From NCBI GenBank assembly GCA_023144895.1, contig JAGLEV010000052.1, forward strand, positions 1-64,000: a DNA stretch of 64,000 nt, read 5' to 3'. The notes under the pieces are model-generated. The model was not told the origin of the DNA. It was given only the letters and a program-made list of their open reading frames with translations, and searched no databases. Both the position numbers and the translations under genes were made by a program. The stretch's first letter is position 1, and every line of letters starts with the position of its first letter. Shown piece after piece: positions 50,150 through 61,506 of the stretch. This DNA comes from Thiotrichaceae bacterium (GTDB taxonomy: Bacteria; Pseudomonadota; Gammaproteobacteria; Thiotrichales; Thiotrichaceae).

Positions 50150-50638
50150 TTAGCGGTAAGGTGCATCAGCAACTCTATCAAGGGCAATGGATTCTTCATA
50201 CTTATCACCAAAAGCCAATAGCTTTTCCTTTGTCATAATATTTTCACCCTGTTTTTCAAAATGATATTCAAAAATACGGGTTTCAACAATGGCATCTACT
50301 GGACAAGCTTCTTCGCAAAAACCACAATAAATGCACTTAAACATATCAATGTCATATTGTGTTGTACGACGAGAACCATCATCACGCTCTTCAAGCTCAA
50401 TAGTAATTGCCAATGCAGGACAAGCTGCCTCACAAAGCTTACAAGCAATACAACGCTCTTCCCCATTCGGATAGCGGCGCAAAGCATGATGACCACGAAA
50501 GCGTGGTGATATTGGTGTTTTTTCCTCAGGGTACTGAATGGTAACTTTTGGACTAAACAACCGTCTTCCAGTAATACTTAAACCCTTCAATAATTCAAAT
50601 AGGGTGAATGACTTGATTAAGTGCCCAATATAACTCAT
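50150..50638 (-). CDS. nuoI: NADH-quinone oxidoreductase subunit I
   Basis: Carries two [4Fe-4S] clusters (N6a, N6b). From ATG 50638 it has 162 residues, with [12 protein letters not shown] and [12 protein letters not shown]. An upstream in-frame start at 50677 would overlap nuoH by 43 bases; the chosen ATG overlaps the nuoH stop by 4 (ATGA). Confidence 0.97.
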   Translation of the reverse strand: MSYIGHLIKSFTLFELLKGLSITGRRLFSPKVTIQYPEEKTPISPRFRGHHALRRYPNGEERCIACKLCEAACPALAITIELEERDDGSRRTTQYDIDMFKCIYCGFCEEACPVDAIVETRIFEYHFEKQGENIMTKEKLLAFGDKYEESIALDRVADAPYR

Positions 50639-51717
50639 GTTAAGCCTCCGCCATGACTTGCCTGCCACATCTTCCAACCAATATAGATACCTTCAGCAAA
50701 GATATAAACTAGTGTGACAGGAATTAATACTTTCCACCCCAAACGCATAATCTGATCATAACGATAACGTGGGAAAGTTGCTCTAAACCATAGGTACAAG
50801 AAGATAAAGAAAGCTGTTTTAAGTAATAACCAATGTACACCATGACCAAAGAGCACACCAACATAAGGCAAGTTAATCAGCCAGTCAACGCCTTCAAAGG
50901 GGGACAACCAACCACCACAGAATAAGATAGCCGCAATAACGGACACCATCAGCATATTGGCATATTCACCTAAGAAGAATAAGGCAAATGCCATGCCTGA
51001 ATATTCAACATGGAAACCCGCAACAATCTCAGACTCACCTTCGGCAACATCAAAGGGGGCACGGTTTGTTTCAGCGACACCTGCAATAAAGAAAACAACC
51101 AATAAACCAAAAAGAGGCCAAGCAAACCACTGAGTAATTCCACCCGATTGAGCCTTAACAATCTCATTAAGATTCAAACTACCTGCAAACATTAAGACAC
51201 CAACTAATGCAAAGCCCATCGCAATTTCATACGAAACCACTTGTGCACCAGCACGCATTGCACTCAATATTGCATATTTTGAATTGGATGCCCAGCCCGC
51301 AAGAATAATTCCAAAAACATCAAGAGAGGTAATTGCCAAGATAAATAATAAACCGACATTAATATCAGCAAGAATCATTGTATTGGAGAAAGGAATCACC
51401 GACCATGCAACAAAAGCAGGAGCTAAAGCAATAACGGGAGCTAATAAGAAAACAAAGCGGTTCGCTTGTGAAGGAACAATCACTTCCTTAAACATTAACT
51501 TAACCACATCGGCTATTGGCTGTAACCAACCCTTGGGTCCAACACGATTTGGCCCTAAGCGAACCTGCATATAACCAATCACTTTACGCTCAGCATAAGT
51601 GGTATAAGCAACCGCTAAAATGAGTGGTAAAAGAATCGCAACAATTTTTAACAGGATAATAATGAATGTCTGTAAAAACTCAGGAACACTGCCCCATATT
51701 GCTGTTAATGTATCCAT
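50635..51717 (-). CDS. nuoH: NADH-quinone oxidoreductase subunit H
   Basis: Membrane subunit that forms the quinone entry chamber. The 360-residue protein has about eight TM helices, [37 protein letters not shown] and the C-terminal [11 protein letters not shown]. Its ATG overlaps the nuoG stop (TAATG). Confidence 0.98.
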   Translation of the reverse strand: MDTLTAIWGSVPEFLQTFIIILLKIVAILLPLILAVAYTTYAERKVIGYMQVRLGPNRVGPKGWLQPIADVVKLMFKEVIVPSQANRFVFLLAPVIALAPAFVAWSVIPFSNTMILADINVGLLFILAITSLDVFGIILAGWASNSKYAILSAMRAGAQVVSYEIAMGFALVGVLMFAGSLNLNEIVKAQSGGITQWFAWPLFGLLVVFFIAGVAETNRAPFDVAEGESEIVAGFHVEYSGMAFALFFLGEYANMLMVSVIAAILFCGGWLSPFEGVDWLINLPYVGVLFGHGVHWLLLKTAFFIFLYLWFRATFPRYRYDQIMRLGWKVLIPVTLVYIFAEGIYIGWKMWQASHGGGLT

Positions 51718-54065
51718 TAATGTTCACCCTGAAGTTCAACTGCACCAAAGGCAGCGCCTAACATGGCTGATTTACTTGTCCCTACTAGCATTTGCACACA
51801 GCCGATAGGGACATCCTCATCTAAAACCAAGGTCATAATCGTTCGTGCATCACCTTGTTTAATAGTAATCGACTCTAATCCAGAAAAACCATGTTGCTTT
51901 ATATCTTGAGGATTTAGAGCAATACTATTTCGCTGTTTTGTATATGTCTTTTGCAAAGCATTGGCACGTCGAACTAAAGCATCGGCACTGTAAGCATGAA
52001 CCCGACTCACTCGCTGCATCTGAGTTATTTTCTCAGCGACTGCAAACTCACTATTTTCAATGCTATAAGTGTTATCTTTATTAATAGTGACGGTGTCATT
52101 AAACTCTGCCAACACATCACCACTACTCATATAGTCAAAACCATCAAGCTCTAGTTTATTACCCAGTACACGTAATATTCGCCAACCTGGCTTTGCATCT
52201 TTTGGTGCCGCAGAAACTCCTCGGAACGATTGTGGTCTACCCTCTCCACTAATAAAGGTTCCAGACATTTCGGCATAACAAGAAATAGGTAAGACAATAT
52301 CCGCAATTTCTAATAATTTTTCACTCGCAAAAGCCGTAAAGGCAATCACCTTAGCATCACTCGCCGCCGCCAGTGCAAGCTGCGGGTCAGCGCAATCATA
52401 AGCAGGATCAACATCATAAAGAACAAGCGTTTTTAAACCCTTATTCATCATGTCAAAACTATTCAGCCCTTCACGTGCCGCCTTATCACCACCAGCAACC
52501 CGATGAGGTACAACCCCAGCCAACCAAGCACCAACAGTATTTGCAGATTCTGCAAGATAACCTAATTTTGCTTCAGTATTATTAGCAATACTCGCCACTA
52601 AAGCACGTATTGTGCCATAGCTTGGTTGTTGTACTGCTAAGTTGCCTAATAAGAGAGTCACCTTGTCGCCTTCTGCCAGCACATCAGCAATAGCATCAGT
52701 CACATCACTTGACGACTGTTCTATATTAGCTAACTCACTGGGTAAGCTACCTGTTTTAGCCAAAATCGCTGCTAATGACTTTAGTAAGTCTTGTGGATTT
52801 GCCACTATTTCATGATTAACAGGATAATTTAATTCTGTTTTCAACGGGTTGATAACAACGACTTTAGCCCCATTCAATACAGCACGTCGAATACGATGAT
52901 TTGCCATGGGTTGCTCATGACGAACATCAGAACCGATTAAAACAATAACATCTTGCTGATCGAGTTCATTAAGTGATAAACCCAACCAAGGAAACTGTGG
53001 TGCATTTTCTTGATGACTAAAGTCTGTTTGTCTTAAACGATGATCAATATTACTAATACCTTTAGCTCGCATTAGCTTTTGTAATAAAAATAACTCTTCA
53101 GTTGTTGCACGATCTGAAGCCAGCACACCAATATCATTAGCATCAACGGTATTTAAGATAGAGGTGACTTCGTTTAATACTTCATCCCAATCACTATCAA
53201 CCCACTCACCATCAACCTTGGTACGTGGTTGCTCTAAGCGATCATCAGCATATAAACCTTGATAGCTAAAGCGATCACGATCTGATAACCAACACTGATT
53301 AATCTCATCACATTCTAGTGGTACAGTACGAATCACTTTATTGCGGAAAGTATGAAGGAAAATATTAGAGCCAATAGAGTCATGTGAAGCAATCGATGGG
53401 GCTTGTGCTATTTCCCATGATCTTGCGGTATAACGTGATGGTTTTGCGGTTAATGCTCCAACAGGACAGAGATCAATAATATTTCCAGAAAGCTCTGACT
53501 CTAAGTGTTTGTCAATATAAGTACCAACAGATAAGCGCTCTCCACGACCCGTGCCACCCATTTCACGCATACCTGCAATTTCTTCACCAAAGCGAACACA
53601 GCGCATACACTGGATACAGCGTGTCATTTCAGTAGAAATCAATGGGCCAATATCTTTATCAACAACCACTCGCTTCAATTCTTTATAATTAGAAGCACTG
53701 CCACCATGAGCAACTGATAAATCTTGTAGCTCACATTCACCACCCTGATCACAAATAGGACAGTCCAAAGGGTGATTAATCAGCAAGAATTCCATCGTGT
53801 CTTTCTGTGCTGTTGATGCCAAGGTGGAGTGAGTAAAAACTTTCATCCCATTATTAACGGGTGTTGCACAAGCAGGCATTGGCTTAGGTGCTTTCTCAAC
53901 TTCAACTAAACACATACGGCAATTAGCAGAAATTGTTAATTCTTTATGGTAGCAAAAGCGGGGTATATGAATACCTTCCTTGTCTGCCACCTCAATTAGC
54001 ATAGTGCCAGACTCAGCAGAATAATCCTTACCATTAATTGTTACTGTGACCATTGAATCACTCAT
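51717..54065 (-). CDS. nuoG: NADH-quinone oxidoreductase subunit G
   Basis: Iron-sulfur subunit. The 782-residue protein has the N-terminal [2Fe-2S] (C-Y-H-K, then C-R-M-C), the [10 protein letters not shown] and C-I-Q-C-M-R-C motifs, and a molybdopterin-oxidoreductase-like remainder. It is shorter than E. coli NuoG and lacks the extra CxxC-type N7 ligands: the region after residue 210 reads [11 protein letters not shown], without them. So N7 is probably absent. Start overlaps the nuoF stop. Confidence 0.97.
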   Translation of the reverse strand: MSDSMVTVTINGKDYSAESGTMLIEVADKEGIHIPRFCYHKELTISANCRMCLVEVEKAPKPMPACATPVNNGMKVFTHSTLASTAQKDTMEFLLINHPLDCPICDQGGECELQDLSVAHGGSASNYKELKRVVVDKDIGPLISTEMTRCIQCMRCVRFGEEIAGMREMGGTGRGERLSVGTYIDKHLESELSGNIIDLCPVGALTAKPSRYTARSWEIAQAPSIASHDSIGSNIFLHTFRNKVIRTVPLECDEINQCWLSDRDRFSYQGLYADDRLEQPRTKVDGEWVDSDWDEVLNEVTSILNTVDANDIGVLASDRATTEELFLLQKLMRAKGISNIDHRLRQTDFSHQENAPQFPWLGLSLNELDQQDVIVLIGSDVRHEQPMANHRIRRAVLNGAKVVVINPLKTELNYPVNHEIVANPQDLLKSLAAILAKTGSLPSELANIEQSSSDVTDAIADVLAEGDKVTLLLGNLAVQQPSYGTIRALVASIANNTEAKLGYLAESANTVGAWLAGVVPHRVAGGDKAAREGLNSFDMMNKGLKTLVLYDVDPAYDCADPQLALAAASDAKVIAFTAFASEKLLEIADIVLPISCYAEMSGTFISGEGRPQSFRGVSAAPKDAKPGWRILRVLGNKLELDGFDYMSSGDVLAEFNDTVTINKDNTYSIENSEFAVAEKITQMQRVSRVHAYSADALVRRANALQKTYTKQRNSIALNPQDIKQHGFSGLESITIKQGDARTIMTLVLDEDVPIGCVQMLVGTSKSAMLGAAFGAVELQGEH

Positions 54066-55345
54066 TAGTTTGCCCCCACCATGCTATGACCATGTTTCAC
54101 GTAGTATTCAAACTCAGGACGATAATGTTTAATAAAGCTCCAGACAGGCATTGCGGCAGCTTCACCCAAGGCACAAATTGTGCGCCCTTCGATCTTATGG
54201 GCCACATCATCAAGGCGGTCAATATCTTCCATCGTTCCTTGACCATTAACCATTCGTGTTAGCATACGGTAAAGCCACCCTGTACCTTCGCGACACGGTG
54301 TACACTGACCACAGGATTCTGAATAATAAAACCGTGAAATACGCTGTAAAAGCTTCACCATATCGGTTTGATCATCAATCACCATCACCGCACCCGATCC
54401 AAGATAAGACCCAGCTTTTTGGATAGCATCATAATCCATGGTGAGTTCCATCATTTGCTCACCAGGAACAACGGGAACTGAGGATCCACCAGGAATAACG
54501 GCTTTAATCTTGCGTCCTTTCCAAACACCACCTGCCATATCGAGTAATTCAGAAAAAGGCATTCCCATAGGAACTTCAAAATTACCGGGATTTTCTAAAT
54601 GACCTGACATTGAAAAGAGTTTTTCACCACCCGAGCCTTCAACGCCCAGCTTTGAAAACCACTCACCACCCTGACGCATAATAACGGGGATTGATGATAG
54701 TGTTTCTGTATTATTAATCGTTGTTGGACGACCATATAAACCAAAGCTTGCAGGGAATGGGGGTTTAAATCGTGGCTGACCTTTTTTACCTTCTAAAGAT
54801 TCAAGCAATGCCGTTTCTTCGCCACAAACATAAGCTCCAGCGCCTAATGAGCCATACAAATCAAAGTCAACCCCTGCCCCTTTAATATCCTTACCAAGAT
54901 AACCCGCTTCGTAGGCATCTTTAACCGCTTTTTCAAAGTGAATGAATGGCTCATCCATAAACTCGCCACGCATATAGTTGTAACCCACCGTTGCACCAAT
55001 GGTGTAACCCGCAATTGCCATGCCTTCTACTAGTGCATGAGGGTTAAAGCGCAAGATATCGCGATCTTTACAAGTACCAGGCTCAGACTCATCTGAGTTA
55101 CAGACAATATACTTTTGCCCTGGCATATCCTTGGGCATAAAGCTCCACTTCAAACCCGTTGGAAATCCTGCACCGCCACGTCCACGCAAACCAGAAGCTT
55201 TAACTTCTTCAATGACATCTTCAGGTGACATCTTGTCATCGAGAATTTTTTGCCATGCTTGGTAACCACCCACTTTAAGGTAGCTCTCGAGGGTGTGCGC
55301 TTGATCACCGAACGATTTGGTTATAAAACATACTTGATCAACCAT
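54065..55345 (-). CDS. nuoF: NADH-quinone oxidoreductase subunit F
   Basis: NADH- and FMN-binding subunit with cluster N3. The 426-residue protein has the glycine-rich [24 protein letters not shown], and [13 protein letters not shown] for the [4Fe-4S] cluster. It lies 2 bases after nuoE. Confidence 0.98.
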   Translation of the reverse strand: MVDQVCFITKSFGDQAHTLESYLKVGGYQAWQKILDDKMSPEDVIEEVKASGLRGRGGAGFPTGLKWSFMPKDMPGQKYIVCNSDESEPGTCKDRDILRFNPHALVEGMAIAGYTIGATVGYNYMRGEFMDEPFIHFEKAVKDAYEAGYLGKDIKGAGVDFDLYGSLGAGAYVCGEETALLESLEGKKGQPRFKPPFPASFGLYGRPTTINNTETLSSIPVIMRQGGEWFSKLGVEGSGGEKLFSMSGHLENPGNFEVPMGMPFSELLDMAGGVWKGRKIKAVIPGGSSVPVVPGEQMMELTMDYDAIQKAGSYLGSGAVMVIDDQTDMVKLLQRISRFYYSESCGQCTPCREGTGWLYRMLTRMVNGQGTMEDIDRLDDVAHKIEGRTICALGEAAAMPVWSFIKHYRPEFEYYVKHGHSMVGAN

Positions 55346-55347
55346 GT

Positions 55348-55854
55348 CTACTCCAAACCATCCAAAATTTCATCGACTTTCTCCGTCGTAAGATCAGTGT
55401 GATACACATGATTTACCTGCATCATTGGTGCGCCAGAACAAGCAGCCAAACATTCCTCTTCTACTTTGATGAAGAATTTACCATCTGCTGTTGTTTCGCC
55501 CGTTTTAACACCGAGTTTTGTTTCAATATGTTTAACAATCTCCCCTGACCCACGTAAGTGACAGGAAACATTGGTACAAACAGAAATACTATAACGACCT
55601 GCTGACTTCTCATCTAATTCATACATAGAGTAGAAGCTAGCCACTTCATAAACGGCAATCTCATCGAGACCCAGATAATCTGCAACAGCATCCATTTTAG
55701 GAATTGAAACATAATGGTCTTCATGCATCACTGCACGTAATGCGGCTAGCAATGCGGATTGCTTTTGATCTTTAGGGTAGCGCTCTAACCAACGATCAAT
55801 TTCTTCACGTTCATATGCAGAAAGCAAGTCTGCCTTTCTTGATAATTCGGTCAT
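55348..55854 (-). CDS. nuoE: NADH-quinone oxidoreductase subunit E
   Basis: Carries [2Fe-2S] cluster N1a. The 168-residue protein has V-C-T-N-V-S-C-H (C-x4-C) and E-C-L-A-A-C (C-x3-C). Its ATG overlaps the nuoD stop (TAATG). Length typical. Confidence 0.97.
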   Translation of the reverse strand: MTELSRKADLLSAYEREEIDRWLERYPKDQKQSALLAALRAVMHEDHYVSIPKMDAVADYLGLDEIAVYEVASFYSMYELDEKSAGRYSISVCTNVSCHLRGSGEIVKHIETKLGVKTGETTADGKFFIKVEEECLAACSGAPMMQVNHVYHTDLTTEKVDEILDGLE

Positions 55855-57107
55855 TAGCGATCAACCTCCCCGAATACAATATCTTGTGTGCCAATAATAG
55901 TCACCACATCGGACAACATGTGACCTCGTACCATCATATCCATGGCTGACAAATGAACAAAACCAGGGGCTCTAATTTTCATTCTAAACGGCTTATTACT
56001 ACCATCGGAAACAAGGTAAATACCAAATTCTCCTTTGGGATGTTCTACCGCAGAGTACACCTGCCCCTCAGGCAATACATACCCTTCTGTTGATGACTTA
56101 AAGTGCTTAATCAGGGCTTCCATTCCGCCTTTCATATCAGCACGCTTCATCGAACCCACAGGGCTATCATGCAACATGACATCACCAGGATTTTTACGAA
56201 GCCAGTCAATACATTGCTTCATAATACGATTACTTTCCCGCATCTCTTGCACTCGGACTAAGTAACGGTCATAAGAGTCACCATTCGTACCAATGGGAAT
56301 ATCAAAATCTACTTTATCATAGGCTGCATAAGGTTGTTTTTTACGCAAATCCCAAGCGACCCCAGAGCCTCGTAACATTGCCCCTGTAAAGCCATATTGT
56401 TTTGCCTTATCTGCCGAAACAATACCAATATCAACCAAACGTTGTTTCCAAATACGGTTATCTGTTAACAAGGTTTCATACTCATCAACACAGTGAGGGA
56501 AACGGTTTGTAAAGTCTTCAAGGAAATCAAGCAAACTTCCTGAGCGACTTTCATTTAAATCTTTTACTTTGCCTGCACTTTTCCAGCGACTTTCCTCATA
56601 CTGTGGCATCGTATCAGGTAGGTCACGATAGACACCACCAGGACGATAGTATGTTGCATGCATTCTGGCACCTGAGACTGCCTCATAGGCATCCATCAAG
56701 TCTTCGCGTTCACGGAAGGCATACAAGAACATGGTCATTGCCCCGACATCAAGCCCGTGAGCACCAATCCACATAAGGTGGTTTAGAATACGTGTCACTT
56801 CATCAAATAAGGTACGAATATACTGTGCTCTTATGGGGGCTTCAATCCCCATTAATTGCTCAATAGAACGAACATAGGCATGTTCATTACACATCATTGA
56901 CACATAGTCGAGGCGATCCATATAACCAATATTTTGATTATAAATTTTAGATTCGGCGAGCTTCTCTGTGCCTCTGTGTAGTAAGCCAATATGCGGATCT
57001 GCACGTTCTATGACTTCACCATCCATCTCTAGGACTAAACGCAATACACCATGTGCTGCGGGATGAGCAGGGCCAAAGTTAAGCGTAAAATTACGAATAT
57101 CAGCCAT
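55854..57107 (-). CDS. nuoD: NADH-quinone oxidoreductase subunit D
   Basis: Quinone-site subunit. The 417-residue protein begins [11 protein letters not shown]-type sequence (here [11 protein letters not shown]) and has [11 protein letters not shown] and [10 protein letters not shown]. It is not fused to nuoC, unlike E. coli. Start overlaps the nuoC stop. Confidence 0.98.
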   Translation of the reverse strand: MADIRNFTLNFGPAHPAAHGVLRLVLEMDGEVIERADPHIGLLHRGTEKLAESKIYNQNIGYMDRLDYVSMMCNEHAYVRSIEQLMGIEAPIRAQYIRTLFDEVTRILNHLMWIGAHGLDVGAMTMFLYAFREREDLMDAYEAVSGARMHATYYRPGGVYRDLPDTMPQYEESRWKSAGKVKDLNESRSGSLLDFLEDFTNRFPHCVDEYETLLTDNRIWKQRLVDIGIVSADKAKQYGFTGAMLRGSGVAWDLRKKQPYAAYDKVDFDIPIGTNGDSYDRYLVRVQEMRESNRIMKQCIDWLRKNPGDVMLHDSPVGSMKRADMKGGMEALIKHFKSSTEGYVLPEGQVYSAVEHPKGEFGIYLVSDGSNKPFRMKIRAPGFVHLSAMDMMVRGHMLSDVVTIIGTQDIVFGEVDR

Positions 57108-57790
57108 TAATCTTCACCCTTAATAGTCGGTTGCTGTTCACGTATAACACGGGGTACCAGTACTCGTGGTTCAACCGTAACAGGTTCGTAAAGTACACGT
57201 TGTTTGTCCTCGTCATAACGCATTTCAACATGCCCAACTAAAGGAAAATCTTTTCTAAAGGGATGACCAACAAAGCCATAATCTGTCAAGATACGACGTA
57301 AATCAGGATGACCTTGGAACATAATACCATAGAGATCAAACGCCTCTCTTTCAAACCAGTTCGCTGAAGGCCAAATATCAACCACAGAATTAATAACAGG
57401 AAAGTCATTATCCTCACAAGCCACAATCATCCGTAAGCGTTGGTTGTTATCGAGTGACAAAAAGTGATAAACAGCGGCAAATCGTGAACCATCATAATGA
57501 TTATCAGCGATAGGTTGGTCAAAAGTGAAATGCTCTGCACCACGTGCCTGTACACCGCGGCTAAAACCAGTGCCACCCGTTTCCCACTCAGCCACACCGT
57601 AGTTGAGATAGTCGATACCACAAACATCAATTAATAGATCAAAAGCTAATGCATCATCACTCACTAAAATACAAGCAACATCCAGTAAGTGTTTGGGCTT
57701 AACATGAATCGTTAACTCGCCATACTCAATAGCAGAATCAACTAACTTATCTTCAAGTTTATCTTTTAATAGGGCGTATAATTGTTCCAA
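57107..57790 (-). CDS. nuoC: NADH-quinone oxidoreductase subunit C (TTG start proposed)
   Basis: Peripheral-arm subunit. Chosen start TTG at 57790 gives about 228 residues, with GGAG 9 bases upstream, inside the last codons of nuoB's stop region. The frame is also open to an ATG at 57883, which would overlap nuoB by 88 bases. Visible motifs are D-V-C-G-I-D-Y-L, then [21 protein letters not shown] and [22 protein letters not shown], all diagnostic of NuoC. If initiation is at TTG, translation would be coupled to nuoB. Confidence 0.93.
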   Translation of the reverse strand: MEQLYALLKDKLEDKLVDSAIEYGELTIHVKPKHLLDVACILVSDDALAFDLLIDVCGIDYLNYGVAEWETGGTGFSRGVQARGAEHFTFDQPIADNHYDGSRFAAVYHFLSLDNNQRLRMIVACEDNDFPVINSVVDIWPSANWFEREAFDLYGIMFQGHPDLRRILTDYGFVGHPFRKDFPLVGHVEMRYDEDKQRVLYEPVTVEPRVLVPRVIREQQPTIKGED

Positions 57791-57795
57791 GGGGA

Positions 57796-58275
57796 TCAAC
57801 TCCGTGCGATTGTATTCGTTTGACGAATTTTGTTCTGTAATTGAATAATGCCATACATCAAGGCTTCTGCCGTTGGTGGACAACCTGGCACATAGATATC
57901 AACAGGAACAACTCGGTCACAGCCACGTACAACGGCATAAGAATAATGGTAATAACCACCGCCATTAGCACAAGAACCCATAGAAATAACCCAACGTGGC
58001 TCTGCCATTTGGTCATACACTTTACGCAAAGCGGGAGCCATTTTATTGGTTAAAGTGCCTGCAACAATCATGACATCAGATTGTCTAGGGCTTGGGCGAA
58101 AGACAATACCAAAGCGGTCTAAGTCATAACGCGATGCTCCTGCTTGCATCATTTCTACCGCACAACAAGCCAGCCCAAAAGTCACGGGCCATAAGGAACC
58201 TGTTCTTGCCCAGTTGATTAATTTATCAGCTGAGGTAGTAACAAAGCCTTCTTTCAATACGCCTTCTATTCCCAT
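57796..58275 (-). CDS. nuoB: NADH-quinone oxidoreductase subunit B
   Basis: Carries [4Fe-4S] cluster N2, the last before quinone. From ATG 58275 it has 159 residues, with [10 protein letters not shown] and later G-S-C-A and G-C-P-P ligands. ATG 58296 is open too but is inside nuoA; the chosen start overlaps nuoA by 10 bases and has GGGGG upstream. Confidence 0.97.
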   Translation of the reverse strand: MGIEGVLKEGFVTTSADKLINWARTGSLWPVTFGLACCAVEMMQAGASRYDLDRFGIVFRPSPRQSDVMIVAGTLTNKMAPALRKVYDQMAEPRWVISMGSCANGGGYYHYSYAVVRGCDRVVPVDIYVPGCPPTAEALMYGIIQLQNKIRQTNTIARS

Positions 58276-58622
58276 TCTAATGCCCCCTGCTTCCATTCAT
58301 AGATGAAGCCTACAATAAGAATTAATAAGAAGATGCCCATTGAAAACAAGCCAAACAAACCAATTTTGTCAAGCACTACAGCCCAAGGAAAGAGGAATGC
58401 AATTTCTAAATCGAAAATAATAAAGAGGATAGCAACAAGATAGTAACGAATATCAAATTTGATACGCGCATCTTCAAAAGCAGCAAAGCCACATTCAAAA
58501 GGAGAGTCTTTTTCCTCATCAGGATGACGAGGCCCCAGCAACATACCCAAGCCCAATAAGACTATTGACAACCCGACGGCAACTCCAAGAAATATTAGAA
58601 TTGGTAAATAACCTTCAACCAT
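58266..58622 (-). CDS. nuoA: NADH-quinone oxidoreductase subunit A
   Basis: Small three-TM subunit, first gene of the nuo operon. The 118-residue protein has [30 protein letters not shown], the family signature. An inverted repeat lies 28 bases upstream (58650-58674). secG or tRNA-Leu, usual neighbours in some relatives, are absent here. Confidence 0.98.
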   Translation of the reverse strand: MVEGYLPILIFLGVAVGLSIVLLGLGMLLGPRHPDEEKDSPFECGFAAFEDARIKFDIRYYLVAILFIIFDLEIAFLFPWAVVLDKIGLFGLFSMGIFLLILIVGFIYEWKQGALEWE

Positions 58623-58935
58623 AGATCCCTGACCTCTACTCCTAAATGGTAGATTTAGTAAACGCCTAAATCTATCGTGTGAAACAATCGCAGACAGAGT
58701 CTACCGTTTCATAACTTCTAAAGGAATATACACAAGGGATGTAAACGGCTCAAGGTAATCACGAAAAATAAATAAATTGACATTGATCAGAATTTTCTAT
58801 TAGCCACCACAAAGCCACTCCTATGACGTATGAGTTATTTTATACACACCTTATAAGTCTATATAAAATAATGGCTTAATAAATAGGGGGAAATAGTCTT
58901 TAAAAATACAACCACATGACACTATGATTAATTTA
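58623..58935. other. 313-base intergenic region upstream of nuoA
   Basis: No coding frame seen. It contains the hairpin/palindrome at 58650-58674 and must hold the nuo promoter and the end of the gene at 58936-60267. No clear -35/-10 or terminator could be fixed. Confidence 0.5.
58650..58674 (-). promoter_or_regulatory. Palindrome/hairpin in the nuo operon leader
   Basis: TAGATTTAG (58650-58658) and CTAAATCTA (58666-58674) are exact arms with a 7-base spacer, 28 bases before the nuoA ATG. It may be an operator or a leader hairpin affecting nuoA translation. No terminator-like U run follows. Confidence 0.4.
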
Positions 58936-60267
58936 TTATGGGTGAATTGACCTCGTCAATTCTTTAGCAATTATTTGTCGCTCGGATAACATTTTTTTCA
59001 CATTAGGGGGGCTGAATCGGGTTAACGTAATTCCCACAAGCGTCACCGTGGCTAAAACGGGCAACCATAAAACCCAGTTGACTGATTGATACGTTGAGGG
59101 CAAAAGCAGATCAGCAATATAAACAAAAATCGTTGATAATACGAGAATAATAGCAGCATAAACAAACTTATGACCGACCTTATTAACCCATGTGTAGGTA
59201 TGACGTTTTTCTGCAATTTTATTCTTTAATATCTCATCCAGACTTTGACAAACTCCCTTTGCCTTGCCACTGAGATTTTTTAAGATCTTATTTTTTATCT
59301 GATCAGAATGGTAAAGCACGACATAGGGCTGATAAGCCAGTAATTCCATATACTGAGAAAACACAGCTTCTAAACTCCCTTCGGTCTTATCCGTCACTAA
59401 TGTTTTCAATATTTCAGGTTGTTCTGTGCTCCACTGTTGCCATGTGAGGTCGCTAATTTCCTCTAGTTTTGCTTGATGAAAATGTGCCAATATATGACTC
59501 ACATCAGGTATTTCATTAATATAGGAATTGCTCTGACAAAGCAGGTAATTAAAAGTGTTCTCCTTAATAAAACTTCTTATTTGTATTTGAGCCTGCTGAA
59601 GATATTGCTCATTATAAAAAGCATATTGTGCTAATTCATAATCAAACTGCTGACTGACTGAACGGCTTAATTGAATCGCATAATACTGAGCAGAATAGGA
59701 TTCCAAATTTCGCCCCAGCATCGCTAATGAACGTGCATGATAGCGCAAGGCTAATATGGCAAAATAAGGGCTATCATCTTCTACTCGTGTACTCACTAGC
59801 TCAAAATTAGCACAAGCCACAGCATATTCATTAAGATAATGGAAATTTAGCCATGCTAAAAGAAAGCGTGCAAGACAATCACTTTTACTCTGCACTAAAC
59901 GCTCTTTAAGGCTAGTCACTAAATGATTCACCTGCTCCCGACTCAACAACGCTTTACTGCTCACTAAATGACGTAGCTTATACACAATAGATAAAGTATT
60001 TTCATCCGCACCCTCATATAAATCAGTCGTCATTAACTGCACTAGCCCCTCAACTTCTACCCCATCATCCGCTAAGTCTGACTGTGTATAGCGCAATAAT
60101 TTTGGATCAAATTTTGAGAGTGTTAGGTTGCTTGATACACCCTGAGAATAGTATTGGTTAATTTGCCATAGGTCTAAGCCTAATAAGCAACTACAAGACT
60201 CAAGATAGAGTCGATGAAACTGCCCTTTTTTGTCATATAAATAATGCTGTATCTCGTCGTTAGCCAT
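58936..60267 (-). CDS. Orphan C-terminally anchored helical protein (443 aa)
   Basis: The protein is mostly soluble and helical with TPR-like spacing (L-A-W-L-N-F-H-Y, A-L-R-Y-H-A-R-S-L-A-M-L-G-R-N-L-E-S-Y-S-A), then two TM helices at about 368-389 and 398-415, and a short basic tail. It has no signal peptide. I do not recognise the family. It lies between nuoA and the Bat locus, in the same direction as both but with gaps of 313 and 153 bases. It may be a tail-anchored scaffold. Confidence 0.7.
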   Translation of the reverse strand: MANDEIQHYLYDKKGQFHRLYLESCSCLLGLDLWQINQYYSQGVSSNLTLSKFDPKLLRYTQSDLADDGVEVEGLVQLMTTDLYEGADENTLSIVYKLRHLVSSKALLSREQVNHLVTSLKERLVQSKSDCLARFLLAWLNFHYLNEYAVACANFELVSTRVEDDSPYFAILALRYHARSLAMLGRNLESYSAQYYAIQLSRSVSQQFDYELAQYAFYNEQYLQQAQIQIRSFIKENTFNYLLCQSNSYINEIPDVSHILAHFHQAKLEEISDLTWQQWSTEQPEILKTLVTDKTEGSLEAVFSQYMELLAYQPYVVLYHSDQIKNKILKNLSGKAKGVCQSLDEILKNKIAEKRHTYTWVNKVGHKFVYAAIILVLSTIFVYIADLLLPSTYQSVNWVLWLPVLATVTLVGITLTRFSPPNVKKMLSERQIIAKELTRSIHP

Positions 60268-60420
60268 GTCTTGAGTACCTAATATTTTTATAATTATCGC
60301 TTCATCTTACAAAAAAATTTATTCTTCTGTCATCGCGTGCTTAGATTATTTAGCCTAAAAATACGACAAAGGGATAATCTATGAGAGAATAATCAATAAA
60401 ATCTAGGTATATTTTATTGG

Positions 60421-61506
60421 TTATTTGACAGGATATAAGCGCTGTGAACGAGTAAACTCACTTTCTAAAAAACCACAGACCTTTTCTGCTAATGCCTCAT
60501 TAACACCATACTCATAGTGATATCTGTTTAAGCACTCCGACAAGGTTAAATTATGTGACCATCCTTTTACTCTGGCTAATTTTACAAACGCAATACGCAG
60601 GCGCTGATAATTATTGGCACTAGAAATAAGGGCTAATGCTTCTTGATGATGAAAATAGTGAGTCAATATTTTTTTAGTCATGCGTATGAGCCAATACAAA
60701 GCCAACACTGTAAAAATTAAGAGACAAATAGCGATAAACCCTTGTGAAAATTGACTTAATACCATAGCCCAAGGAGGCTCTAATCTTGCAAATTGCAACT
60801 TACCCTCTTTTGGATTAAAAAATTGCACATGTAACGTCGGTAGGTTTAAAAAGCCATGCTCTAATGCTTTCATTGGGATGATGCTGATTTGCCGATGAAC
60901 TAAACCGCCTTCTTCATCATAAGCGGTTGACAGTTCAATTTTTGCAGGAAAAACCTCACTATATTCATCAGAATGTATTTGCCTAGAAAGCTTGGGCAGG
61001 CTTTGTTCCGCCACACCATGACCCAGTACAACAACAGGCCAGTGAAACAAGTGATTAGCAGTCACCAGTCGACCTTCCTGCCAAGAATGAGATAATGTTA
61101 TCTTTCCCACTGGCATGGTTGCAGGGACATAAAGTGGCAATTTTTTAATATCAATCATCGGATTGCTAAGAGACAAAGTTTTTAAGGAGCCACGATTAGG
61201 ATGGTAGCGAATACGAGGTAAATATAATGTTTTTTTACCATCAACAAAAGGGAAAACAACCCATTTTGCTATGAGTGTATTCGCTGTTTTAGTTACCAAT
61301 ACAGGGCTAATCACAAAGCCCTCTTGCTTGAAATCATCAACTCGCAACTTAGCAAATTCATCATCACTTGGAACAAAAACACGAATAATTAATTGCTCTC
61401 GTTGCCAAACTTGCTCTGTAGATAATTTCACACTAGCAAGAGGTGTATCAGCAGCCCAAGCTACCGTACAAAATAGCCAAAAAATACAAATTAAGCCTTT
61501 TACCAT
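60421..61506 (-). CDS. BatD-like protein
   Basis: The 361-residue protein has a signal peptide (about 1-18), a beta-rich periplasmic part with V-W-Q-R-E-Q-L-I-I-R-V-F-V-P and P-L-Y-V-P-A-T-M-P-V-G-K-I-T-L typical of BatD/oxygen-tolerance proteins, one TM helix near 265, and a cytoplasmic tail. It overlaps the BatB/C stop by 7 bases. Bat proteins support envelope stress or oxygen tolerance; exact role is not known. Confidence 0.85.
   Translation of the reverse strand: MVKGLICIFWLFCTVAWAADTPLASVKLSTEQVWQREQLIIRVFVPSDDEFAKLRVDDFKQEGFVISPVLVTKTANTLIAKWVVFPFVDGKKTLYLPRIRYHPNRGSLKTLSLSNPMIDIKKLPLYVPATMPVGKITLSHSWQEGRLVTANHLFHWPVVVLGHGVAEQSLPKLSRQIHSDEYSEVFPAKIELSTAYDEEGGLVHRQISIIPMKALEHGFLNLPTLHVQFFNPKEGKLQFARLEPPWAMVLSQFSQGFIAICLLIFTVLALYWLIRMTKKILTHYFHHQEALALISSANNYQRLRIAFVKLARVKGWSHNLTLSECLNRYHYEYGVNEALAEKVCGFLESEFTRSQRLYPVK

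Noticed and set aside
57791-57883. ATG start of nuoC at 57883
   Set aside because: It would overlap nuoB by 88 bases and lacks the good ribosome site that precedes TTG 57790.
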